Assembly (NCBI GenBank): GCA_024693775.1
Contig: JAILKL010000120.1
Span: 1-64,000, forward strand
From: Pseudobutyrivibrio sp.
Lineage (GTDB): Bacteria > Bacillota > Clostridia > Lachnospirales > Lachnospiraceae
DNA: 64,000 nt
Direction: 5' to 3'
Numbering within the stretch: the stretch's first letter is position 1; each line of letters begins with the position of its first letter. Both the position numbers and the translations under genes were made by a program. Below, piece by piece: positions 49,661 through 61,913 of this stretch. The notes under the pieces were generated by a model. It ran no database searches. It was not told where the DNA came from and saw only the letters and a list, made by a program, of their open reading frames with translations.

Positions 49661-49945
49661 ATGAAGAAAAAACCCAAGCTTTCAAAGCATGTAAACAGGG
49701 ATGTGGTTTTGTGCGAAACCACCAATAGAATTGTTTCAAATCATACTTCTAATTTGTTATTACAGGAATCAGTTCCTTTTTCCAAGTCATGGCACAGGAT
49801 TCCTTTCTTTAGACGTCGCTCCTACAACGGAGCCAATCAGGTATGTGTCATTTCTATCAGTCGCACACAATATTCAAAAGCCCGTCGCGTGCTCCATCTT
49901 TTAGAGGATAGAGATTACGACAGGCTCTTACTAAACGTCATATAG
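49661..49945 (+). CDS. Hypothetical basic protein downstream of XRE gene
   Basis: 94 aa; continuous ORF in operon-like spacing with the XRE gene. Confidence 0.5.
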   Translation: MKKKPKLSKHVNRDVVLCETTNRIVSNHTSNLLLQESVPFSKSWHRIPFFRRRSYNGANQVCVISISRTQYSKARRVLHLLEDRDYDRLLLNVI

Positions 49946-49946
49946 C

Positions 49947-50786
49947 TTACTTTTTATCCAGGACTTCGTTCATACTGCCAGAGCGAAAGCCCTGGATATC
50001 TATCGTTACATAGGAAAATCCCAGCTGTTTCAGCCTATTATTCACTTTTATTCTAATTTCATCTTTCAAAAGCTTAGGTATGTCACTTTCTAGAAGCTCT
50101 ATACGTGCCATCAGTGCTCCATCGGCCTTTCCCTCATGAAGTCTTACTCTATATTGAACAAATCCCAATTCCCTTAAAAACTTCTCTGCGTTTTCCACCA
50201 TAGATAATTTTTCTTTTGTGATTTTTTCACCGTAAGGCACTCTACTTGCAAGACATGCAAAGCTTGGTTTGTTATATGTAGGGACACCAAATTTCTTTGA
50301 AAGAATGCGGATTTCATCCTTTGTGAAGCCCAGCTCTCTAAGTGGACTTTTTACCTGTAGCTCCTCCACTGCCTTCATGCCTGGACGATAGTCACCCTCA
50401 TCATCCTTGTTGGCTCCCTCTATCAAATTCTCTATACCAAAAGACTTTGCCACTGAAAGCATTTCAGTAAACAATGCCTTTTTACAATGATAGCATCTAT
50501 CCTTTGGATTTTTTGAAAACTCTGGTATATCCATTTCATCAAGCACTCTGATTTCATGAGAAATACCTAGTTTTTGACAATAGGCTTTTGCCTCCTCAAG
50601 CTCTGCCTGCGGAACTGCCCCCATAGAAACTGTGATAGCCATCGCCTGTGGACCCAATGCCTCCTTTGCAGCATATAGCAAAAAGGTGGAGTCAACTCCA
50701 CCTGAAAATGCCACCGCCACCTTTGAAAGCTTTTTCAAATATAGCTGTAGCTCGTTATATTTTGCCAAAAGATTTTCCTGTACCAT
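49947..50786 (-). CDS. larE: ATP-dependent sacrificial sulfur transferase LarE
   Basis: AVAFSGGVDSTFLLYAA PP-loop; CYHCKKALF; internal ATG 50786 (MVQENLL) preferred as start. Confidence 0.88.
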   Translation of the reverse strand: MVQENLLAKYNELQLYLKKLSKVAVAFSGGVDSTFLLYAAKEALGPQAMAITVSMGAVPQAELEEAKAYCQKLGISHEIRVLDEMDIPEFSKNPKDRCYHCKKALFTEMLSVAKSFGIENLIEGANKDDEGDYRPGMKAVEELQVKSPLRELGFTKDEIRILSKKFGVPTYNKPSFACLASRVPYGEKITKEKLSMVENAEKFLRELGFVQYRVRLHEGKADGALMARIELLESDIPKLLKDEIRIKVNNRLKQLGFSYVTIDIQGFRSGSMNEVLDKK

Positions 50787-50802
50787 AAAACCTCCTAAAG
50801 GC

Positions 50803-51672
50803 TTACTGCTCGTCATAAGTATCAAGGAAATGATGTCTGACACCGTCCTGCTTGTAAGCAATAACTGTGGCTAGATTTACGTTTTCCACACTGCGGAAAA
50901 TATTGGATTCCACATATGGATTTATCTTTTTAAGCTCCGCAATAAGATTTCTAATCTCTAATCTCTTTGATTCTGATGAGCCGTCTTCTCTAATGGTGTC
51001 ACAATGCTCTGTAAAATGACATGCGCACTGAAGGAATCTAAGACCATTGTATTTTCCCCAAGCGATAATATCATCCTGACGAATGAGATACATAGGTCGA
51101 ATAAGCTCCATGCCCTCAAAGTTTGTAGAATGAAGCTTTGGCATCATAGTCTGCACCTGAGCCCCATACAACATGCCCATTAAAATGGTCTCAATAACAT
51201 CATCATAATGATGACCAAGAGCTATTTTATTGCAGCCCAATTCCTTTGCCTTTGCATACAGATGTCCACGACGCATTCTTGCACAGAGATAGCATGGATT
51301 CTTTTCCACAGTATCAACGGCATTAAAAATATCGCTCTCATAAACAGTAATAGGAATGCCCATAACACGTGCATTGTCCTCAATAAGCTGTCTATTAGTA
51401 TCAATGTAGCCTGGATCCATAACTAAAAAGGTCAATTCAAAATTAACCTTTTTATGCTTTTGAATCTCCTGGAAAAGCTTTGCCATAAGCATGGAATCCT
51501 TTCCACCAGAAATGCAAACCGCAATATGGTCTCCCTCCTGAATCATCTGATATTCCTTGCAGGCTCGCGCAAATGGGGAAAACAGAGACTTATGAAACTT
51601 CTTTCTAATACTCTTTTCTATAAAAGCCTGACGTTCACTATCAGACATTAAATCAAATCTTATTTCTTCCAT
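50803..51672 (-). CDS. TtcA/TilS-like tRNA thiolation PP-loop protein
   Basis: 289 aa; AVCISGGKDSMLMAKLF, CYLCARMRRGHLY, ALGHHYDDVIETILM. Confidence 0.87.
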   Translation of the reverse strand: MEEIRFDLMSDSERQAFIEKSIRKKFHKSLFSPFARACKEYQMIQEGDHIAVCISGGKDSMLMAKLFQEIQKHKKVNFELTFLVMDPGYIDTNRQLIEDNARVMGIPITVYESDIFNAVDTVEKNPCYLCARMRRGHLYAKAKELGCNKIALGHHYDDVIETILMGMLYGAQVQTMMPKLHSTNFEGMELIRPMYLIRQDDIIAWGKYNGLRFLQCACHFTEHCDTIREDGSSESKRLEIRNLIAELKKINPYVESNIFRSVENVNLATVIAYKQDGVRHHFLDTYDEQ

Positions 51673-51690
51673 AAAAAAAACTTTCTAAAA

Positions 51691-52086
51691 CTATCTTCTT
51701 CTAATCAAATGGTAGATACCTAATATAATACCGCGAATCAGGGCAAATACCAAGAACATCGCCATAAATCCCCAGACGCCAAATACTATATCATCAAAAT
51801 CCATTATTCCAGCCCCGGTAATCTTTTGCTCTATCTCTATAGCAAAGGTCAACAGCAAAATTAACGTAAATACGTATATCCAGCTAATAACCAAAACATG
51901 ATTTGTCTTTGCAAGCAATGTAAAAAGTGGATGAATCAAAAAAATCATCAGCATGCCAACACATCCGATAATCAAAAAGTGCAATTCCTTATCAGAGAAG
52001 TTTGCCTCATAGGCATCATTCAAAGATAAAAAATAGGTATGAGAATCGTTAATAAAATCCAAAATTGTATACAAAAAAGTATTCAT
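51691..52086 (-). CDS. Hypothetical membrane protein
   Basis: 131 aa with several hydrophobic segments. Confidence 0.7.
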   Translation of the reverse strand: MNTFLYTILDFINDSHTYFLSLNDAYEANFSDKELHFLIIGCVGMLMIFLIHPLFTLLAKTNHVLVISWIYVFTLILLLTFAIEIEQKITGAGIMDFDDIVFGVWGFMAMFLVFALIRGIILGIYHLIRRR

Positions 52087-52154
52087 AAACCCGCTCCTTA
52101 TGTTAAAATATAGCTTAGTAGCTTAAAAGTAATTATCTATCGGGAGGATAAAAA

Positions 52155-53366
52155 ATGGGCAATGTAATCGTCGCACAGTCAGGCGGACCTACTGTGGCAA
52201 TTAATGCCAGTCTCGCTGGCGTCATCGAGGGAGCTCTTCGTTCTAATTACGATAAAATATATGGCTCCATCAACGGCATCCTAGGAATCAAGGATGATAA
52301 TATCATTGATTTATCAGAAATTGCAAATTCTGATTCTACATTTCTACAGAAACTAAAAACAACTCCAGCCATGTATCTTGGCTCATGTCGCTTCAAGCTT
52401 CCTAGTGCTGATTCCGGCGACCCTGTATATAATACATTATTCCAACAGTTTTCTAAATATAATATTGATGCATTTTTCTATATCGGTGGAAACGACTCCA
52501 TGGACACAGTAGACAAGCTCTCAGCTTACGCTAAATCCATAGACTCACACATTCGCTTTATAGGCATCCCAAAAACAATCGACAACGATTTATGCATAAC
52601 TGACCACACACCAGGTTTTGGCTCTGCAGCAAAATACATTGCCACCACCACAATGGAAGTCATTTATGATGCCCTTATATACAACTCACCTAGTGTCACA
52701 ATCATCGAGGTAATGGGACGTGACGCAGGCTGGCTTACAGCAGCCACATCTCTTGCAAGAAATGAATACTGCTGTGGACCAGACCTCATTTACCTACCAG
52801 AGACACCATTCAACACAGAGCTCTTCATAGCAGACCTATCTCGTCTTCTAAAAGAAAAGACAAACATAGTTGTAGCCGTATCTGAAGGCATCCGAGACGC
52901 CGCTGGAAAATACATTTCAGCATCCACAGGCACCCTAGACAACTTCGGACACGCACAGCTTTCAGGTGCAGGCAAAACTCTCGAATACCTAGTCAAGGAT
53001 CGTCTCGGCGTAAAGGTACGTTCAATAGAAGTAAACGTACTCCAACGTGCAGCCGCACATTGCGCCAGCCTAACCGACCAAAACGAATCCGTAGAGCAAG
53101 GTCGTCATGGTGTAGCCTTCGCAGAACAAGGTGTAACAGGTGCCATGGTCATCCTAAAACGTACCAGCAACGCACCATACACCGTAGAATACAGCTACGC
53201 ACACATCCACGACATCGCCAACGAAGCCAAGGAAGTCCCACAAAACTGGATCAACGAATCCCACAATTGGATAACCCAGGAAATGCTCGACTACCTACAG
53301 CCTCTCGTCCTCGGCGAACCCGACCTCACCTACAAAAACGGACTTCCCGTTTACGTACGCAGATAA
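52155..53366 (+). CDS. pfp: 6-phosphofructokinase, probably pyrophosphate-dependent
   Basis: 403 aa; YIGGNDSMDT and IPKTIDNDL (Lys in place of the Gly of ATP-PFKs), GRDAGWL. Confidence 0.9.
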   Translation: MGNVIVAQSGGPTVAINASLAGVIEGALRSNYDKIYGSINGILGIKDDNIIDLSEIANSDSTFLQKLKTTPAMYLGSCRFKLPSADSGDPVYNTLFQQFSKYNIDAFFYIGGNDSMDTVDKLSAYAKSIDSHIRFIGIPKTIDNDLCITDHTPGFGSAAKYIATTTMEVIYDALIYNSPSVTIIEVMGRDAGWLTAATSLARNEYCCGPDLIYLPETPFNTELFIADLSRLLKEKTNIVVAVSEGIRDAAGKYISASTGTLDNFGHAQLSGAGKTLEYLVKDRLGVKVRSIEVNVLQRAAAHCASLTDQNESVEQGRHGVAFAEQGVTGAMVILKRTSNAPYTVEYSYAHIHDIANEAKEVPQNWINESHNWITQEMLDYLQPLVLGEPDLTYKNGLPVYVRR

Positions 53367-53370
53367 CCAA

Positions 53371-53397
53371 AACCACCGGCTCGTCCGGTGGTTTTTT
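53371..53397 (+). terminator. pfp terminator
   Basis: AACCACCGGctcgtCCGGTGGTTTTTT. Confidence 0.9.
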
Positions 53398-53401
53398 ATT
53401 G

Positions 53402-53979
53402 CCCTCCTGCCGCCGCCCCTGCCCCCTGGCTCTGACGGTCTCAAAAACTCTCAAAGAATTAGAATTATCTAAATGGGCAATCGAGCAAGTCTATACACAG
53501 TTGTTCTTCTGACGGTTTTACAATTCTGGCAGGACTGTTCGTACTAAGCAGACATTCTCAATCTATATCAAGAAACTTCAACAAGGTATGTCCCACACAG
53601 GCTCTTGATTTTAAGTGGAGCTCTAGAAGCACAGAAGTGAATTACATAGCCAACTGGCATGCCGAGCCATGGACGGCGAGGCAAATGCCAGCTGAACATG
53701 GACGTGAATCTGGCATGGTGCCAGTTGGCTAAGTAATTTAATTCGTCTTGCTTCTTGTGCTACACGACCAATGAAAGAGCCTGTGTGGGACATACCTTGT
53801 TGAAAATTCTAGAGAATAACTATAAATGTCTGCTTAATGCGTACAGTCCTTTCGAATAGTAAAACGCGGCAGAAGTACACCTGCACATACTCGATTTTGC
53901 CCATTAAGATAATTCATAATTCTTCTCGAATTGTTTTTGAGACCGTCAGAACCAGGAGGCAGGGGCGGCGGCAGGAGGG
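53402..53979. repeat. Giant imperfect foldback (~578 bp), candidate giant structured ncRNA or foldback mobile element
   Basis: Arms align end to end; perfect blocks include ccctcctgccgccgcccctgcc/ggcaggggcggcggcaggaggg and 30-bp ttcaacaaggtatgtcccacacaggctctt (53577-53606) vs its complement (53775-53804); apex agccaactggca (53648-53659)/tgccagttggct (53719-53730). Confidence 0.92.
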
Positions 53980-53990
53980 GGACTACATAA

Positions 53991-54023
53991 AAAAAAGAGC
54001 CTCCGATTTTGGAAGCTCTTTTT
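53991..54023 (-). terminator. atp operon terminator
   Basis: AAAAAGAGCcTCC gattt tGGAaGCTCTTTTT. Confidence 0.82.
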
Positions 54024-54032
54024 GTTTTTGGG

Positions 54033-54446
54033 TTATTTGCTGTAATGTGCACCCTTTAGTCTGGCCATTGCTCGTGCTATGTTTGCGTTAGAAATTTCGT
54101 ATTCTACTCTACTTTGTTTCTGCTGCAACTGCTCCTGAGCACGTTCAAGTGCTTCTTGTGCACGGAATGTATCAATGTCCTCTGGACGTTCGCAAGAGTA
54201 TGTTACAACCTTTACGGAACCATCTGGATAAACTGTGATAAGTCCATCTGCGATTACTGCGTATTGCCATTCACCGTCAGGCTTTTTGAATCGGATGTTT
54301 CCGATGTCTACAACACCAGTAAAGGTTTCGTGATGATTCATGATTGCCATCTCTCCATCCAAGGCTGGAAATATTAATGATTCGCAATCTCCATCGTAAA
54401 AGACACCATCACAGGCTATTATTTTTAAATTAAATAATGATGCCAT
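54033..54446 (-). CDS. atpC: F1Fo ATP synthase epsilon subunit
   Basis: 137 aa; LKIIACDGVFYDGDCESLIFPALDGEMAIMNHHE; operon position. Confidence 0.93.
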   Translation of the reverse strand: MASLFNLKIIACDGVFYDGDCESLIFPALDGEMAIMNHHETFTGVVDIGNIRFKKPDGEWQYAVIADGLITVYPDGSVKVVTYSCERPEDIDTFRAQEALERAQEQLQQKQSRVEYEISNANIARAMARLKGAHYSK

Positions 54447-54449
54447 AAG

Positions 54450-56863
<2,414 letters not shown>

Positions 56864-56866
56864 GTT

Positions 56867-58882
56867 TTACTCCTGATTTTTCTTGAATTCAGTAGCTGCT
56901 TCAATAATGGCAGCCTTTAAGTCATCAGTAAGATCCTTTGAAGAGTCTAACTGACTAATGATATCTCCATGCTCTGCAGCAAAGAAGCTAAGCATATCTG
57001 CTCTGAATTTCTTGATATCTGCAATATCAAGATCACTGAAGATATGAGCATTTGCTGAAACAAGGATGATAACCTGCTCTGCCATTGAGAATGGTCTGTT
57101 AAGTGGCTGCTTTAATAATTCCATAAGTGCACGACCATGAGCTAACTGCTTCTTTGTTGCATCATCAAGATCTGATGAGAACTGTGTGAAGACTTCCATC
57201 TCACGATACTGTGCAAGGTCGATACGGATAGAACCTGCAGCCTTCTTCATTGCCTTTGTCTGTGCAGCACCACCAACACGTGATACAGAAAGTCCTACGT
57301 TAACCGCTGGACGCTGACCTGCGTTGAAAAGCTCAGACTCAAGGAAAATCTGACCATCTGTAATTGAGATAACGTTGGTAGGGATATAAGCTGAAAGATC
57401 ACCTGCCTGTGTCTCAATGATAGGTAAGGCTGTAATAGAACCGCCACCTGCTTCGTCTGTAATTCTAGCTGAACGCTCAAGAAGTCTTGAGTGAAGGTAG
57501 AATACATCACCTGGATATGCCTCACGTCCTGGAGAACGCTCAAGCAATAATGAAATAGCACGGTATGCAACAGCGTGCTTTGATAAATCATCATAAATGA
57601 TAAGTACATCTTTGCCCTGATACATAAAGTACTCAGCAAGCGCTGTACCTGCATAAGGAGCAATGTACTGAAGTGGTGCTGGGTCAGATGCTGTAGCACT
57701 GACAATGATTGTATAATCCATTGCACCGTTGTCTTTTAACTGGTTAACAAGCTTTGCGATTGTTGAAGCCTTCTGACCGATGGCAACGTAAACGCAAATA
57801 ACATCCTTGCCCTTCTGATTGATAATTGTATCAGTTGCGATAGATGTCTTACCTGTCTGTCTATCACCAATGATAAGCTCACGCTGACCACGGCCGATAG
57901 GGAACATTGAATCGATAGAAAGAAGACCTGTTTCCATAGGAACACTAACTGACTTTCTATCTACGATACTAGGAGCTGGGCACTCAACTGGTCTGAAATC
58001 ATCAGCTGCGATTTCACCCTTTCCATCAAGTGGAGAACCTAGTGAATCTACGATTCTTCCAAGGAAGCCGCTGCCTACTGGAAGACCTGCCATCTTACCA
58101 GTACGAACTACCTTAGAACCTTCTTTGATTTCTGTGTCACGGCCGAACAAGATAACACCGATTTCATCACGACGTACATCCTGTACCATACCCTTTACAC
58201 CACAATCAAAGATAACGATTTCTCCGTAGAAGGCATGGTCAATACCATCAACATTGGCGATACCATCACCAACCCAGTTAACGATACCAACCTCTTTATC
58301 CTTAACCTCTAGCTCGAAATCATCGATGCTGGCCTTTAAGATAGATAAAACGTCCTTTTCTACCTGTGAAGCACCAACACTAGCATTAATCTTTGCTGTT
58401 AACTGATTGATACGTCCCTGCTCACTCCAGTCATATTCCTTTGTGCCAACAGAAAGAATGAAACCACTCTTAAGTGAGTCATCCTGCTCCATATCAATAG
58501 TAATATCATCAATATTAAATTCTTTCTTTATGAACTTTTTAATTCCATCAAGCTGCTCATCTGTAGGAGCTGTAACAAAGCGAAGCTTTGCGCTCTCGAT
58601 CTTATCAGTCTTCTTCTGAATAGACTCCTTGTATGCAGCTACAATATTATTGAATTCATCAAAATCCCCGTTATCGCATAGTAGCTTAAGGAAATTACGA
58701 ATATCCTGTGGAAAAATTCTTTCGATTACCACATGCTTTTTAGCAATGGCAACTGTAGGATCCGCAAGTTCCTGTCCGATAGCTGGTACAGCCTCTAGTA
58801 TAGAAGCGGCAGACTGTAATAGTGCCTCAGCATTGGCTACGCTATGAAGATCACGGGCATAACTAATAGACTTCTCTGTCAC
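56867..58882 (-). CDS. atpA: Fused F1Fo ATP synthase delta-alpha (AtpH-AtpA) protein
   Basis: 671 aa; residues ~1-175 delta/OSCP-like, then alpha-like [34 protein letters not shown]...[11 protein letters not shown]; no separate atpH between atpF and this gene. Confidence 0.93.
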   Translation of the reverse strand: MTEKSISYARDLHSVANAEALLQSAASILEAVPAIGQELADPTVAIAKKHVVIERIFPQDIRNFLKLLCDNGDFDEFNNIVAAYKESIQKKTDKIESAKLRFVTAPTDEQLDGIKKFIKKEFNIDDITIDMEQDDSLKSGFILSVGTKEYDWSEQGRINQLTAKINASVGASQVEKDVLSILKASIDDFELEVKDKEVGIVNWVGDGIANVDGIDHAFYGEIVIFDCGVKGMVQDVRRDEIGVILFGRDTEIKEGSKVVRTGKMAGLPVGSGFLGRIVDSLGSPLDGKGEIAADDFRPVECPAPSIVDRKSVSVPMETGLLSIDSMFPIGRGQRELIIGDRQTGKTSIATDTIINQKGKDVICVYVAIGQKASTIAKLVNQLKDNGAMDYTIIVSATASDPAPLQYIAPYAGTALAEYFMYQGKDVLIIYDDLSKHAVAYRAISLLLERSPGREAYPGDVFYLHSRLLERSARITDEAGGGSITALPIIETQAGDLSAYIPTNVISITDGQIFLESELFNAGQRPAVNVGLSVSRVGGAAQTKAMKKAAGSIRIDLAQYREMEVFTQFSSDLDDATKKQLAHGRALMELLKQPLNRPFSMAEQVIILVSANAHIFSDLDIADIKKFRADMLSFFAAEHGDIISQLDSSKDLTDDLKAAIIEAATEFKKNQE

Positions 58883-58884
58883 TT

Positions 58885-59367
58885 TTATTCACCTGCTTTA
58901 CCTAAAAATTCGTTAAACAGTTCGCTGTCAACTTCAGCCCCTGTCTTGCTACCTACAACCTTTGTGGTTGCATTAACTACCATATCAGCAATCTCTTTCT
59001 TTGCACTGGCAATGATTTCTTTCTTCTCGCCCTCTGCATCTGCGATTGCCTTGTCACGGATATCCTTAGCATTTGCTTTTGCATCAGCAACGATCTGCTG
59101 ATACTGACCATCAGCGCTCTTTCTAGCGTCTGAAATAATCTGCTTTTTCTCTGTCTCAGCAGAAGCTAACTTCTCTTCGTACTGCTTTGCAAGCTCATTA
59201 GCTTCGTTCTCCTTAGCCTCAGCCTTACCGTAAACCTCATTTGCCTCTTCCTGGCGCTTTGCAATTATGTTTGCAATAGGCTTGAAGAAGAAATGCTTGA
59301 AGGCAATAAAAAGGATAAGAAGGTTAAATACTGTCCAAAGAATATTCCAAAATGAAATGTTAATCAT
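58885..59367 (-). CDS. atpF: F1Fo ATP synthase b subunit
   Basis: 160 aa; N-terminal TM, long Ala/Lys/Glu-rich helix. Confidence 0.94.
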   Translation of the reverse strand: MINISFWNILWTVFNLLILFIAFKHFFFKPIANIIAKRQEEANEVYGKAEAKENEANELAKQYEEKLASAETEKKQIISDARKSADGQYQQIVADAKANAKDIRDKAIADAEGEKKEIIASAKKEIADMVVNATTKVVGSKTGAEVDSELFNEFLGKAGE

Positions 59368-59408
59368 ATTTTATACCTATCCTTAAATAATCCTTATAAA
59401 TAATCGAT

Positions 59409-59654
<246 letters not shown>

Positions 59655-59699
59655 TCATTACTTAAAAATAACTAATAACTAATTTTCTAATATTAAATT

Positions 59700-60386
59700 T
59701 TATTCGATAGCTTCCTTTAAATATAAAGAAGTTAAGAATACGAATACATATGCCTGAAGTAATCCATCGAAAATATCGAAATATAATGAGAATACTGCAG
59801 GAATAACTGGTGGAACAACGATTTTAAGAAGCTCCATAATAACGAATGCACCAAGTACGTTACCAAAAAGTCGCATACACAATGACAATGGTCTTGTGAA
59901 TACATCCAAAATGTTAAATGGTGTTACGATTGGAACTGGCTCAATAAATGAATGAAGCCATTTCTTTGCTCCCTTGTGATAAATGCCTGCTGCTTCGATC
60001 AATACGATACTCATAATGGCCAATGCTGCAGTCACATTTAAATCTTTAGTTGGTGACTTAAAGCCAAACAATCCAATAACATTGGAAAGACCAATAAACA
60101 AAAGAACTGTAGTAAGGTATCCTGTATAGGCCTTACCTTCTTCGCCTAATGTTCCGCCGACAATGCCTGTAAGCTTTTCATAAACAAGCTCAGCAAATGC
60201 CTGCTTTTTACTAATGTTTTGTGTCCTCAGTCCAGTAGTCAAAAAAATGGCTAATAGGATAAGAACACCCATTACAATCCAAGTTACAACAACCGATTCC
60301 AATATAGGGATATCTAGACCGCCTAAATGAATGGTGAAGACTGTTTCGCAATTTAGCTCTTCTACAAGCTTTTCTGCTAAAGTCAA
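59700..60386 (-). CDS. atpB: F1Fo ATP synthase a subunit
   Basis: 228 aa; SLCMRLFGNVLGAFVIMELL, conserved Arg region. Confidence 0.95.
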   Translation of the reverse strand: MTLAEKLVEELNCETVFTIHLGGLDIPILESVVVTWIVMGVLILLAIFLTTGLRTQNISKKQAFAELVYEKLTGIVGGTLGEEGKAYTGYLTTVLLFIGLSNVIGLFGFKSPTKDLNVTAALAIMSIVLIEAAGIYHKGAKKWLHSFIEPVPIVTPFNILDVFTRPLSLCMRLFGNVLGAFVIMELLKIVVPPVIPAVFSLYFDIFDGLLQAYVFVFLTSLYLKEAIE

Positions 60387-60589
60387 GAAAACACCTCCTT
60401 CTTTAATTTCATGTCCCTTATTTTAGACTTTTTGCCCAAAAATATAATATACAGATTGTGCAATGTGTATATCCCCCTAGCCTTGACTTCGGCAGTTGTT
60501 CCATACGCATATACAAATCACCTGAATTGAATATAAACTTACTACAAATATGCGAAAAAATTATGACTTTTCTATGTCAATGACATTAA

Positions 60590-60614
60590 AAAAAGAGTAG
60601 TCTTTCGACTACTC
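60590..60614 (-). terminator. Terminator overlapping the 3' end of the guanine deaminase gene
   Basis: GAGTAGTctttcgACTACTC with minus-strand T-tract; overlaps the stop codon. Confidence 0.75.
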
Positions 60615-61901
60615 CATTCTTGTATATATTTTCTTGCCTTTGACAAATTTGTCTTTAATTATTGCATCAGCATCGTTGTAACACATTCGCTCAATTCTCT
60701 CTCTAATGGACATATCTCTCATTGAGAACATCTTGCTGTCGTCAATGACTACCGCATCAAAATCGTATCCCTCCTTGAAGGAACCAACCTTTCCAAAGTA
60801 GCTGCCGCCTCCCTCTGTGGCAAGATAGAATACCTCCTCAAAGGTAAGTGGCTTTACGTCTGTGTCAACTAGTCTGTAGTACATCTTTGATGCCTGTAAT
60901 GTGATAAGCATGGTCTTGATCATATTCATAGAAGAACCAGCTGCCACATCTGTACCAAGACCTACATGGATGCCTGCATCCAAGAATTTTCTGATAGGTG
61001 CAATACCTGATGTAAGATTCATATTGGAATCTGCACAGTGAGCAATGTATGCTCCGTGCTTCTTGAGAATCTCTATTTCCTTTTCATCTGAATGAACACA
61101 GTGCGCCATGATAGTAGGCTGTTCAGCTGTGCCCATAGTATCAAATAACTCATACGCATTTGCGTAGCAGGTAGACTCTGGAACCAGCTCCTTTACCCAT
61201 GCAACCTCAGATTTGTTTTCTGAAAGATGTGACTGGATTCTAAGGTGCTTTTCCTTTGCCAGCTCTCCGAGGCCTTTCATAAGGTCATCTGAGCATGATG
61301 GGATAAATCTAGGTGTAAGAATAGGCATGGTATTCTTGTAGCGTCCCTCAATTGCAGAAAGCCATTCTCTAGTAGCCTCGAGGGATGTAGCTGCATCAGC
61401 CTCCTGAAGATTTTCTCCACCGTTTCGGTCCATGTTGACCTTTCCGACATAGGTAACCAAACCAGTCTCATCGAGCTGATCCATCAACTCGATAGTAGCC
61501 TCGTTGTGAAGTGTACCAAAAACTACACCACGTGTAGTGAAGCATCTACGTAAATCCTCAGTGAAATACTCGTAAGCCTTTTTTGCATATTCCTTGTTAG
61601 CGTACTTTGCCTCTTCTGGAAATGTGTATGTAGAGAGCCACTCTAAAAGCTCCTCATCCATTCCGATACCACGGAAGGTATACTGTGGTGCATGAACATG
61701 CAAATCTGTCATACCTGGGATAATAAGTCTCTCACCATAATCGTATAGTGTGAGATCCTTGTACTGCTCTGGAAGCTCTGGGAATGCACCTTTGCACACT
61801 CCATCCACACATACAAGATATCCACGGTAGTATGTTGTAATTCTATTTTTATCCTCAGAGAAGGCAATGCCTCCTCTTAATACAAATGTATTATTAGTCA
61901 T
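60609..61901 (-). CDS. guaD: Guanine deaminase/amidohydrolase
   Basis: 430 aa; PGMTDLHVHAPQY, RIQSHLSENKSEV, MAHCVHSDEKE, GLGTDVAAG. Confidence 0.88.
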   Translation of the reverse strand: MTNNTFVLRGGIAFSEDKNRITTYYRGYLVCVDGVCKGAFPELPEQYKDLTLYDYGERLIIPGMTDLHVHAPQYTFRGIGMDEELLEWLSTYTFPEEAKYANKEYAKKAYEYFTEDLRRCFTTRGVVFGTLHNEATIELMDQLDETGLVTYVGKVNMDRNGGENLQEADAATSLEATREWLSAIEGRYKNTMPILTPRFIPSCSDDLMKGLGELAKEKHLRIQSHLSENKSEVAWVKELVPESTCYANAYELFDTMGTAEQPTIMAHCVHSDEKEIEILKKHGAYIAHCADSNMNLTSGIAPIRKFLDAGIHVGLGTDVAAGSSMNMIKTMLITLQASKMYYRLVDTDVKPLTFEEVFYLATEGGGSYFGKVGSFKEGYDFDAVVIDDSKMFSMRDMSIRERIERMCYNDADAIIKDKFVKGKKIYTRME

Positions 61902-61913
61902 TTAGTATAAATC

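Noticed and set aside
53060-53512. 150-aa plus-strand ORF
   Set aside because: Out of frame with pfp over most of its length, Arg/Thr-rich shadow translation running into the foldback.
53834-54052. 72-aa minus-strand ORF containing LPPPLPPGSDGLKN
   Set aside because: Reads through the atp terminator and the foldback stem; the same frame in the other arm hits a stop soon after the shared segment, so the conserved peptide is more likely a by-product of the stem. Kept only as a competing explanation for two synonymous-looking differences.
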